A model generated the notes under the pieces. It made no database searches. It had not been told where the DNA came from and worked only from the letters and a program-made list of their open reading frames with translations. The position numbers and the translations under genes were made by a program. Shown here one piece after another: positions 37,702 to 47,073 of a stretch of DNA of 64,000 nt (its first letter is position 1; every line of letters starts with the position of its first letter). Origin of the DNA: Pseudomonadota bacterium. Its GTDB lineage: Bacteria > Pseudomonadota > Alphaproteobacteria > Rhizobiales > Xanthobacteraceae. Where the stretch lies: NCBI GenBank assembly GCA_018242205.1, contig JAFECJ010000003.1, positions 62,001 through 126,000 on the forward strand. The letters run 5' to 3'.

Positions 37702-39885
37702 CTATTGATAGGGGCTTTTGGCCGCCGGCACGGCGGCTTCGGCGTTCAATGGCGGTGTCGGCACATAGTGCGATGGCTTGACGCCGCCGGCCGCATGCCG
37801 CGTGCGCGCGTCATCGATTGTTTCCAATAGATCCTTCGCCGCCATCGCCGCCTTGCGATCCAGCACCTGCGGCGACGGATCGTCAGGCGGCGGCATCATA
37901 TTGGCATGGTAATAGGCCATCTTCTGCGCCGCCGGATCGACGACCCGGTCGACATCGAGGTCGCGCGCATTGGTGCCCTTGGGCGTGACCGCGGCGCCGC
38001 CGACGAGTTCGAGATCGAGCCACCATTTTTTGACCGGATTGCGCCGGCCATGGCCGATGCGGTCGTCGAACCAGGTGGCGAAGGGCACGGTGATCGGCTT
38101 CAGCCACAACAGATTGACGCCGATCCAGCTCGCGATCCGCGTCAGCAAGGCGCCGTCGGCATCGACGACCTTGTTGATCGGGCAGGTCTTCATGCAGCGA
38201 CCGCAGGCCGAGCCGCGCGCATTGGTGAGCCGATAACGCGTGCAGCGCTCGACGTCCGGCTTCCACATTTCGTAGCCATTGAACATCACCTTGTCGCCGA
38301 AGGGTATGGCGTCGCAAGGGCATTCGCGCGCGCATTTGAGGCAGCCGTTGCAGAAGTCCTGCAGGCCGAAATCGATCGGCTGGTCGCTGGCCATCGGAAA
38401 GTCGGTGGTCAGCACCACCGACTTGAAGCGCGGCCCGACGAACGGGTTGAGCACCAGTTCGCCGATGCGTGACAATTCGCCCAAACCCGCCCAGAGGATG
38501 AGCGGAATATGCAGCACGTCGGAATCGGCATTGGTCTGCGAGCGCGCGGAGAAACCGAGTTCGCGCAGCATCTCGGCCATGATGCCGGCGATGACGGCGC
38601 CCCGCAGGTAGGCGCGCATCGACTGCGAGCCGGAGATCCAGTCGTCGCCGGACGCGCCCTCCATGGTGTCGAAGCCCTGGTCGATCAGCATCACCACAGC
38701 GTTGCGGTGGTAGGGCTCGATCGCGCTGCCGTCCTCCTTGTGCGAGAACCAGGCGTAGCGCGGAATATGGCTAATGCCGGTGAGGTCGGCGCCGAGTGCG
38801 TAGGACAGAGACTTGATCGCATTGGCGTTGGCTTGCGGGTCGCGGTATCGGTCGCCGGCGGGAGAGGGCGCCGGCGCGCCGCCCTGGAACGGCACCAGCG
38901 AGCGGATCACCTGCAACAGGCTCCAGGACAGCGGCGTCTTGAAAGCGAAGCGCGTACGTTCGGTTTTCGCCTTGTCGCCGAGGTCGCCGTGCAATGCGCG
39001 CTGGAAGAAGGCGGCGCGCTTCGGCACGCGCGGCACCTCGTCGTCGAGGATCAGGGTCGTCGGACGCTCGACGCGCTTGACCGTCTCCATCGGATAGGCG
39101 GACAGATGCGTCTTGCGCCGGGCGCGGCGGTTGCGCTCGCGCCCCGAACGCGCGCCATTGATGCCGAGCCAATAGGCCAGCCCCTTGGCCGACAGCGCGC
39201 TGGGATGCAGCGGCAGATCGATCGCCAGCGCATAGTCCGTCGTGACGACGGCGATGGAAAAATCGTCGAGATAGGGATTGCGCAGTCGGTCGCCGTCACG
39301 CACCGCGAGCCCGGCCAACACCGCGAGCCGGTCGTGATCGACGAGGCTGAAACCGTCGAGATGCGCGCGCGCGGCAAAGCCCATCGCCCGGATGTGGCCG
39401 GCGATGCAGACGGCAATTTCCGCGGCGCGCATGTCGGCGACTGCGGCCTGTGCCGGCCGGACCCAATCGCGGGCCAGGTTGTCGGCTTCCGGCAGGCGCG
39501 GCCGTTCGACCAGGAGCACGATGGCATGGCTGTGGCCGGGATGGTCGGTGCCGGCGCGCCAGGCGGTCGTCGGCATCGCGCAGACGCCGACCTGCGCGGC
39601 ATCGAGGAAATAGGCGGCGCCTTTGATATCGGCCGTCCGCGGCGCGAGATCGTCCGGCACGGGAGCCCGTTGCGGCGCCACGTCGCCGTCGGCGAATTTG
39701 GCGAAGAGGGTGCGGTAGTGGTCGGCGGCGCGCGCCAGCGGCCCGTCGGACGCTGGAGCCGCAGAGGCGCCGATCGGCGGCCGTGCGATCTCGGCGGCGA
39801 TGATGCTGGCGTCCCGGGTCAAGGTTTCGAGCGGAAAGGAGCCCCGGTCGAAGGGACGATTTTGGCTGCGCGGGTGAATGAACAT
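37702..39885 (-). CDS. Reductive-dehalogenase-like corrinoid/iron-sulfur protein
   Basis: A 727-residue protein with the two Fe-S motifs of reductive dehalogenases: CX2CX2CX3CP (C512, C515, C518, C522) and CX12CX2CX3CP (C548, C561, C564, C568). The preceding region (about 355-510: SYALGADLTGISHIP, RNAVVMLIDQG, SVVLTTDFPMASDQP) resembles the cobalamin-binding nitroreductase-like module. Residues about 85-240 look like a degenerate copy of this module without Fe-S ligands. No Tat signal, no membrane anchor gene and no C-terminal flavin reductase are present, so it is cytoplasmic and needs an external electron donor. The start ATG at 39885 is uncertain; 39969 is possible. Dehalogenation is not established; another cobalamin-dependent reduction is possible. 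Confidence 0.75.
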   Translation of the reverse strand: MFIHPRSQNRPFDRGSFPLETLTRDASIIAAEIARPPIGASAAPASDGPLARAADHYRTLFAKFADGDVAPQRAPVPDDLAPRTADIKGAAYFLDAAQVGVCAMPTTAWRAGTDHPGHSHAIVLLVERPRLPEADNLARDWVRPAQAAVADMRAAEIAVCIAGHIRAMGFAARAHLDGFSLVDHDRLAVLAGLAVRDGDRLRNPYLDDFSIAVVTTDYALAIDLPLHPSALSAKGLAYWLGINGARSGRERNRRARRKTHLSAYPMETVKRVERPTTLILDDEVPRVPKRAAFFQRALHGDLGDKAKTERTRFAFKTPLSWSLLQVIRSLVPFQGGAPAPSPAGDRYRDPQANANAIKSLSYALGADLTGISHIPRYAWFSHKEDGSAIEPYHRNAVVMLIDQGFDTMEGASGDDWISGSQSMRAYLRGAVIAGIMAEMLRELGFSARSQTNADSDVLHIPLILWAGLGELSRIGELVLNPFVGPRFKSVVLTTDFPMASDQPIDFGLQDFCNGCLKCARECPCDAIPFGDKVMFNGYEMWKPDVERCTRYRLTNARGSACGRCMKTCPINKVVDADGALLTRIASWIGVNLLWLKPITVPFATWFDDRIGHGRRNPVKKWWLDLELVGGAAVTPKGTNARDLDVDRVVDPAAQKMAYYHANMMPPPDDPSPQVLDRKAAMAAKDLLETIDDARTRHAAGGVKPSHYVPTPPLNAEAAVPAAKSPYQ

Positions 39886-39952
39886 GAGCGGTGGACGTTT
39901 CCTTGGGGCAGACCTTGTTCCGGCCTTTGTTTGCCCGCGCAGCTTCGGGTAA

Positions 39953-42157
<2,205 letters not shown>

Positions 42158-42177
42158 GCATGGTGGTGCCAGACCGG

Positions 42178-42273
42178 CCTCATGGTGAGGAGCACGGCGA
42201 AGCCGTGCGTCTCGAACCACGAGGCCGCCCCATCCTTCGAGACGCCCGCTACGCGGGCTCCTCAGGATGAGGG
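42178..42273. repeat. Dispersed intergenic repeat (paired units, family A)
   Basis: Two inverted units lie back to back: CCTCATGGTGAGGAGCACGG..GTCTCGAACCACGAGG, then CATCCTTCGAGACGCCCG..GGGCTCCTCAGGATGAGG. Each contains a GAGGAG/CTCGAA core around a small hairpin. A single related unit is at 60314-60356. It lies between the convergent genes ligA and aminopeptidase P. Confidence 0.8.
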
Positions 42274-42298
42274 CGGATTGGTCGGCTACTCGGGACGA

Positions 42299-44119
42299 CT
42301 ATATCGCCCTTGTCGCCTGTTCCAGCCAGCTTTGCGTCGCCGGATCGAGCAGCGGGCAAAGCGCCTTGTGCACGCGCGCGTGATAATTGTTCAGCCAGTG
42401 GTGCTCATGCGTGGTGAGCAACCGCGGATCGACCAGCCGACGGTCGATCGGCGCGAATGACAAGGTCTCGAAGGCATTGAGCGGTTTCTCGGCGCCGTCG
42501 GGCGATGCCGCCGCGATCACCAGCACCAGGTTCTCGATGCGGATGCCGTAAGCGTCGATTTTATAATAGCCCGGCTCGTTCGACAGGATCATGCCACACT
42601 TGAGCGGCGTATGGCCGAGCTTGGAAATGCGTGCCGGGCCTTCATGCACCGACAGATACGAGCCGACGCCGTGGCCGGTGCCGTGATCGAAATCGATCCC
42701 GGCCTGCCACAGCGGGATGCGTGCCAAAGGATCGAGTTGCGCCCCGGTGGTGCCGACCGGGAACACCGCTTCGGCAATGGCGATATGGCCTTTGAGCACG
42801 CGGGTGAAGCGATCGCGCATTTCTTCGGTCGGCGTGCCGTTGATTACCGTGCGGGTGATGTCGGTGGTGCCGTCTTCGTATTGCGCGCCGGAATCGATCA
42901 GAAACATCTCGTCCTTGCCGATGACGCGGTTCGTCGCCGAAGTGACGCGGTAATGTACGATGGCGCCGTTGGGTCCGGCGCCGGAGATGGTTGGGAACGA
43001 GACGTCCTTCAATAGGCCGGTTTCGCGCCGGAAGGATTCCAGCGCTGCGACCGCCTCGATCTCGGTCAGCTTGCCGGACGGCATCTCGTGATCGAGCCAG
43101 CACAAAAAGCGCGTCATCGCCGCGCCGTCGCGCAGATGCGCGGCGCGTGTGCCGGCGATCTCGGCATTGTTCTTCACCGCCTTCATCAGCGTGATCGGAT
43201 CGGCGCCGCGCGTCGCTGTGCCGCCGCGCTCGGTCACGATCCGGGTCAAGGCATCAGCGGCGCTGGCCTGGTCGAGCAGCACCGTCTTGCCCTTGTACGT
43301 CGCCAGATCTCGCGCGAGCTCGTCGGTCGGGCGCAGGTCGGTCAATTCCTCGAGTGCGTTGCGCACTTCGTCGGTTAGCTTCGCCGGATCGATATAGAGG
43401 CGCGGGCGGCCGTCGCGCGGGATCGCGGCAAAGCCGAGCGCCAGCGGCGTGTGCGAGACGTCGGAGCCGCGGATGTTGAAGGTCCAGTCGACATTCTGCG
43501 GATCCGACACGATCAGCGCGTCGGCGCGGAGCTTCGTGAGTTCATCCTTGATGCGGGCGAGCTTGTCGGCAGCGCTTTCGCCGGCGAGCGCCAGAGGCCG
43601 TAGAGTCACGGGTCCATTGGGCGGCGCCGGGCGATGCGTCCACAAGGCGTCGATCGGATTGTCGTCGACCGCAACCAACGTCGCGCCAACCTTGGCGCAA
43701 GCTTTGGCAAAGCGCTCGGCGCTGTCGCTGGTGTGCAGCCAGGGATCGAAGCCGATGCGGTCGCCGGCCTTGATGTTGGTCTCCAGCCAGGTGGCCGGCG
43801 GGTTGTCGACGAAATGCTCGATGGCAAAGACCGACATGTCGGCCTGGGATTTGACCTGCACGGTATAGCGGCCATCGACGAACAGGGCGGCGCGCTCGGC
43901 GAGCACAATGGCGGCGCCGGCTGAACCGGTGAAGCCGGTCAGCCAGGCGAGGCGCTCCTCGCTCGCCGGCAGGTACTCGTTCTGTTGGCGGTCGGCGCGT
44001 GGCACCAGGAGGCCGGTCAGGCCGCGGCGCTTGAGTTCGGCGCGCAGCGCCGCCACCCGGCGGCTGCTTTCGGCGCCTTCGCTGAGGTCGTCAAAGGTCT
44101 GGAAATGGGTTTGGAACAT
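42299..44119 (-). CDS. Xaa-Pro aminopeptidase (peptidase M24B, aminopeptidase P)
   Basis: A 606-residue cytoplasmic metallopeptidase that removes an N-terminal residue preceding proline. Two creatinase-like N-terminal domains are followed by the pita-bread M24 domain with the metal ligands: first Asp in FLIDSGAQYEDGTTDITRT (two Asp), His in GTGHGVGSYLSVHEG, and the Glu residues in SNEPGYYK and RIENLVLV. The long three-domain form is typical of eukaryote-like aminopeptidase P1 found in alphaproteobacteria. The ATG at 44119 (MFQTHFQTFDDL) fits the family better than an open extension to 44224. Confidence 0.93.
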   Translation of the reverse strand: MFQTHFQTFDDLSEGAESSRRVAALRAELKRRGLTGLLVPRADRQQNEYLPASEERLAWLTGFTGSAGAAIVLAERAALFVDGRYTVQVKSQADMSVFAIEHFVDNPPATWLETNIKAGDRIGFDPWLHTSDSAERFAKACAKVGATLVAVDDNPIDALWTHRPAPPNGPVTLRPLALAGESAADKLARIKDELTKLRADALIVSDPQNVDWTFNIRGSDVSHTPLALGFAAIPRDGRPRLYIDPAKLTDEVRNALEELTDLRPTDELARDLATYKGKTVLLDQASAADALTRIVTERGGTATRGADPITLMKAVKNNAEIAGTRAAHLRDGAAMTRFLCWLDHEMPSGKLTEIEAVAALESFRRETGLLKDVSFPTISGAGPNGAIVHYRVTSATNRVIGKDEMFLIDSGAQYEDGTTDITRTVINGTPTEEMRDRFTRVLKGHIAIAEAVFPVGTTGAQLDPLARIPLWQAGIDFDHGTGHGVGSYLSVHEGPARISKLGHTPLKCGMILSNEPGYYKIDAYGIRIENLVLVIAAASPDGAEKPLNAFETLSFAPIDRRLVDPRLLTTHEHHWLNNYHARVHKALCPLLDPATQSWLEQATRAI

Positions 44120-44458
44120 GGCTGGCACTCTAACGGCACTCACGGCACCGGCAACACAGGGCCGGCCTGACGATCTTGTATGCATAGCCCGCGACGGCAC
44201 CGCCGGTGGGTGAAAGTTTTGCAACGCCGCGGCGCTCCTTTGCGCAAGCTTGCTGCGCCGGCGGCCGTGCCTGACTCACAATTGTGCATTGCACTAAAAT
44301 TGACATCCGGTTGCCTTAAAAATTGACGCCAATTAACGCTTAGTATCTGATTTTTCAGGGCTTCTATGCGATCTCAGGGGATGTTCGCAGATGCGGGATG
44401 ATCTATGTTGCAATGCAATAGCGCGATTCGTAACCGGATCGCCTCGATGGAGAGTGAC
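44120..44458. other. Intergenic region upstream of aminopeptidase P and the tandem-repeat protein
   Basis: A divergent gap of 339 bases. Its right half (44280-44400) is clearly AT-richer than the surroundings and contains TTGACA at 44300-44305 and TTGACG at 44323-44328, but neither has a convincing -10 at the right distance. No small RNA or further gene was recognised. Confidence 0.35.
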
Positions 44459-44710
44459 ATGGTTGCCCTGACCTACAGCGAAGCCCCCGCCGTAACCGCC
44501 GCCAAGACCGCGACGAAGACCGCGACGAAGACCGCGACGAAGACCGCGACGAAGACCGCCCCGGTGGCCGAGGCCCAGGCGCCGCGCGCCGGCTTTTTCG
44601 CCCGCTTTCTCGACGCGATGATGGAAGCGCGGATGAAGCAGGCGCAGCGCGAAATTCGCCTCTACGCCCGCCGCACCGGCGAAGGCGAAGCGCCGTTCGG
44701 CGGCCGCTAA
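44459..44710 (+). CDS. Small hypothetical protein with TKTA tandem repeats
   Basis: An 83-residue protein. After MVALTYSEAPAVTAA comes a Lys/Thr/Ala tract made of repeats of KTAT, then a helical C-terminal half (FFARFLDAMMEARMKQAQREIRLYARR). The tract is encoded by a 12-base tandem repeat. The ATG at 44459 follows GGAG at six bases; frames starting further upstream lack this. The C-terminal helix resembles small DUF1127-like proteins in character, but no family is claimed. It is a single gene with a long AT-rich upstream region. Confidence 0.7.
   Translation: MVALTYSEAPAVTAAKTATKTATKTATKTATKTAPVAEAQAPRAGFFARFLDAMMEARMKQAQREIRLYARRTGEGEAPFGGR
44504..44559 (+). repeat. 12-bp tandem repeat within a coding region
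   Basis: AAGACCGCGACG occurs four times in exact tandem, followed by a partial fifth copy AAGACCGC. The unit keeps the frame and encodes K-T-A-T, so copy number can change without breaking the gene. Confidence 0.95.
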
Positions 44711-44734
44711 GCCAAAGCGGTTCGCGGCGCGGCC

Positions 44735-45631
44735 CTAACGGCCGCGCTTGAAGATCAGCGTGGTCCAGCCTTCGAGATCGCGCCGGCGCTCGAGCGTTAA
44801 GCCCTGCGCCGCATAAAACGACCGCGCTGCATTGGCGTGGCTCGGCAGCAGGCCCGACAGCACGACGCGGCCGCGAGGCGCCGCGAGGCGCGAGATCGGC
44901 ACCGCCAGCCGCGTCAGCGGCCCCAATAGAATATTCGCGAAAATCAGATCGTAAGGCGCGCCTTTTTGGATATCGGGCGCCCGTGTTCCTGGCGCGTGCA
45001 CAAGAGAGATGAAGGGCCCGACCCGGTTGAGCCGGGCATTGTCGCGCGCGGCGTTGACCGCGACGCGGTCGATATCGGTCGCCACCGCCCGCGTGTGAAA
45101 CACCTTGGCCGCGGCGATCGCCAAGACGCCGCTGCCGGTGCCGATATCCAGCACGTGAAACCGCCGCTTCTGCTTGGCCAAAGCCGCGAGCGCCATCAGG
45201 CAGCCGCGCGTGGTGCCGTGATGGCCGGTGCCGAAGGCCAAAGCCGCCTCGATCTCGATATTGAGGTCGTTGCCCTTGAGCCGGCCGCGATCGTGCGAGC
45301 CGTGGACGACGAAACGTCCGGCCCGTACTGGTGTCAGTCCGGCCAGGCTCTCCGCCACCCAGTCGCGGGTCTCGACCGTCTCGATGGTCAGCGCCGCCGC
45401 CGCCGCCGGCCCGGCGACGCTGCCGACCAGGCCGCGCAGATCGGCGGCGTCCGGGACGTGGCCGAAATGCAGCGCCACCTGCCAGGAGCCGTCATCGGCC
45501 TCGAACGAAGCGCAGGCGACATCGTCCCCGTCCAGCATCTCGTCGAGCAGATCGGCGATGCGCCGCGCCGTCGCTTTATCGGCGCAGACCAGACGGGCGA
45601 CGGTGGTGGAATCGTGCGAGGCAGGGTTCAT
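44735..45631 (-). CDS. prmA: Ribosomal protein L11 methyltransferase PrmA
   Basis: A SAM-dependent methyltransferase that trimethylates ribosomal protein L11. A less conserved N-terminal substrate domain precedes the catalytic domain with AFGTGHHGTTRGCL, the SAM loop VLDIGTGSGVLAIAAAK, ATDIDRVAVNAARDN and the NILLGPL motif. The 298-residue length is normal. It lies downstream of the L,D-transpeptidase and 49-residue genes on the same strand, separated by a repeat element. Confidence 0.93.
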   Translation of the reverse strand: MNPASHDSTTVARLVCADKATARRIADLLDEMLDGDDVACASFEADDGSWQVALHFGHVPDAADLRGLVGSVAGPAAAAALTIETVETRDWVAESLAGLTPVRAGRFVVHGSHDRGRLKGNDLNIEIEAALAFGTGHHGTTRGCLMALAALAKQKRRFHVLDIGTGSGVLAIAAAKVFHTRAVATDIDRVAVNAARDNARLNRVGPFISLVHAPGTRAPDIQKGAPYDLIFANILLGPLTRLAVPISRLAAPRGRVVLSGLLPSHANAARSFYAAQGLTLERRRDLEGWTTLIFKRGR

Positions 45632-45681
45632 GCGCGGACATTCGCGCGGCGGCAGGAACTTGGCAACGGCCTTAAAAATCT

Positions 45682-45766
45682 GTCGTCCTCCGCGAAAGCG
45701 GAGGACCCAGCGCTTCGCTGCGTCAAAGAAAGTAAGCGCTGGATTCCCGCTTTCGCGGGAATGACC
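45682..45766. repeat. Dispersed intergenic repeat (family B)
   Basis: An element with hairpin ends: GTCCTCCGCGAAAGCGGAGGAC at one side and TCCCGCTTTCGCGGGA at the other, joined by AGCGCTTCGCTGCGTC..AAGCGCT. Elements that begin GTCxTCCxCGAAAGCGG and end GCGGGAATGAC are, from memory, common between genes of this group. It lies between the 49-residue protein gene and prmA. Confidence 0.75.
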
Positions 45767-45790
45767 GGAGTGTGCGAATGCGCGCCGCCC

Positions 45791-45940
45791 CTAATGCCGC
45801 TTGAAGTACTGCACCGCGCGCTCGTGCTGCTCGGCCGCCTTGCGCGAGCGGAAGGTGCCGAGGCTGCGGCGCTTGCCCGTGGCCGGGTTCTTCTTGCGCG
45901 AATAGAGCCGGTAGCGGCCGTCGGGCAGCTTGCGGATCAT
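45791..45940 (-). CDS. Conserved small basic protein (49 aa)
   Basis: A 49-residue, strongly basic protein (MIRKLPDGRYRLYSRK, NPATGKRRSLGTF, ending HERAVQYFKRH). Short proteins of this form are, from memory, widespread in Rhizobiales and actinobacteria without assigned function; the beta-hairpin then helix is reminiscent of the AP2-like or integrase N-terminal DNA-binding fold, which also contains xGxYRxR..G. The ATG at 45940 follows GGGAGGG at proper spacing. It starts 19 bases after the L,D-transpeptidase stop, so the two are probably cotranscribed. Confidence 0.82.
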   Translation of the reverse strand: MIRKLPDGRYRLYSRKKNPATGKRRSLGTFRSRKAAEQHERAVQYFKRH

Positions 45941-45959
45941 AATGCGGCCCTCCCGCGCC

Positions 45960-46706
45960 TCAGCGGCTGTAGTAATAATAGCGCGGCGGCGGCACTTCGT
46001 AACCGTCGCCCGGCACCACGTAATAGCGCCGCTCGCGATAACGCGGCGGCGCCTGGAACAGGCCGCGCGGCCGCTCATAGACATAGGTGTCGCCGTCGGT
46101 GGTTTCGCGCCAGCCGCCGATGACGCGCTGGCGCGGCTGCGGCGGCGGTTCGACGACGCCGGCGCGGCCGTCGAGGTCGTCGGTCGAGTAGGTGCGGCCG
46201 AACTCGCCATTGCCGGCGGCCGCCGGCGCCGGCGCTCTCCGCCGCGCCACCGCGGGCGCCGCGTCCTCGACCGTGCCGGTGAGCACGACGCGCGTATTCG
46301 CCATCTTGTTCTTCTTCACCAGCGCCCACAATGTCGCCGCGTGCGCGACCGACAGCCGCACGCAGCCATGCGAATGCGGCGCGCCGTCGATCTTGTGATT
46401 GGTGCCGTGGATGGCGTGGCCCTTCATGGTGAAGAAGATCGAATAGGGCATCGGCGCGTCGTCCCACTCGCGGGAGAAGTGGTCCTTCTCCATGCGGAAC
46501 GGCTTCCACTCGCCCGACGGCGTGTCGTAGCGCGCGACGCCGGTCGACACCGGCCAAGTGTAGAGCGTGGCGCCGTCCTCGGCGACGGTCATGGTCTGGG
46601 TCGATTTGTCGACCGAGATCAGGAGCTCGGCCCGCGCCGGGGCGGCGAAGGCGGTGATCAGGCCCGCCGCGGCGAGTGCGGCGGCGAGACGGGTGAGGCG
46701 ACGCAT
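45960..46706 (-). CDS. L,D-transpeptidase (YkuD/ErfK family)
   Basis: A periplasmic enzyme forming 3-3 peptidoglycan cross-links or anchoring proteins to the wall. The ATG at 46706 (after GGAAGG) opens a signal peptide ending near APARA-E. The YkuD domain (residues about 30-145) has the catalytic HGTNHKIDGAPHSHGCVRLS segment with C115 as nucleophile. A Pro/Arg/Tyr-rich tail of about 100 residues ends YYYYSR. L,D-transpeptidases are numerous in Rhizobiales, which are rich in 3-3 cross-links. Confidence 0.93.
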   Translation of the reverse strand: MRRLTRLAAALAAAGLITAFAAPARAELLISVDKSTQTMTVAEDGATLYTWPVSTGVARYDTPSGEWKPFRMEKDHFSREWDDAPMPYSIFFTMKGHAIHGTNHKIDGAPHSHGCVRLSVAHAATLWALVKKNKMANTRVVLTGTVEDAAPAVARRRAPAPAAAGNGEFGRTYSTDDLDGRAGVVEPPPQPRQRVIGGWRETTDGDTYVYERPRGLFQAPPRYRERRYYVVPGDGYEVPPPRYYYYSR

Positions 46707-47073
46707 GACAAATCCTTCCACAACCCCTCGAACGGTGAGGATGCGGAGCGGGTGGGGCGGGAATGTGGCGGGGTGCTTGCGGCGGATCACGGAGATGTCA
46801 TTGCGGGACGCGAGCTTAAGCGAGTGATCCGGAACGTACCGGCTTCATGCCCTCATCCAGAGAAACCTGCGTAAGCGTTCGTCTCAGAGGAGCAGGTGGT
46901 GCTTTGGTGATATTAGAAGAGCGTCCGCGCTGCGATAAGAAAACGTGTTTGGGTCGAAAGGAAAGATACGCGGCGCGCAGAATGAAGTCACCGGGCGCAG
47001 TTGCAATTCACATAACATTCAATCAATATTTGAGGAGGGACCCTTTAAAAAATTCTATATTCCGGGGGAGACG
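46707..47073. other. Junction between core chromosome and the TIR-STAND gene
   Basis: A 367-base gap where composition changes from GC-rich to clearly AT-richer around 46900. It has no tRNA gene, integrase or obvious direct repeat. TTGCAA-17-CAATAT at 47001-47029 is a weak promoter candidate, followed by GAGGAGGG and a T/A-rich stretch before the ribosome site of the TIR gene. Confidence 0.4.

Noticed and set aside
42178..42273. Possible CRISPR array, because of repeated palindromic units
   Set aside because: There are only two inverted units with no direct repeats and no spacers; it is a BIME-like element.
44504..44559. Possible CRISPR or regulatory iteron array
   Set aside because: The 12-base units are directly adjacent, keep the reading frame and lie inside a coding sequence.
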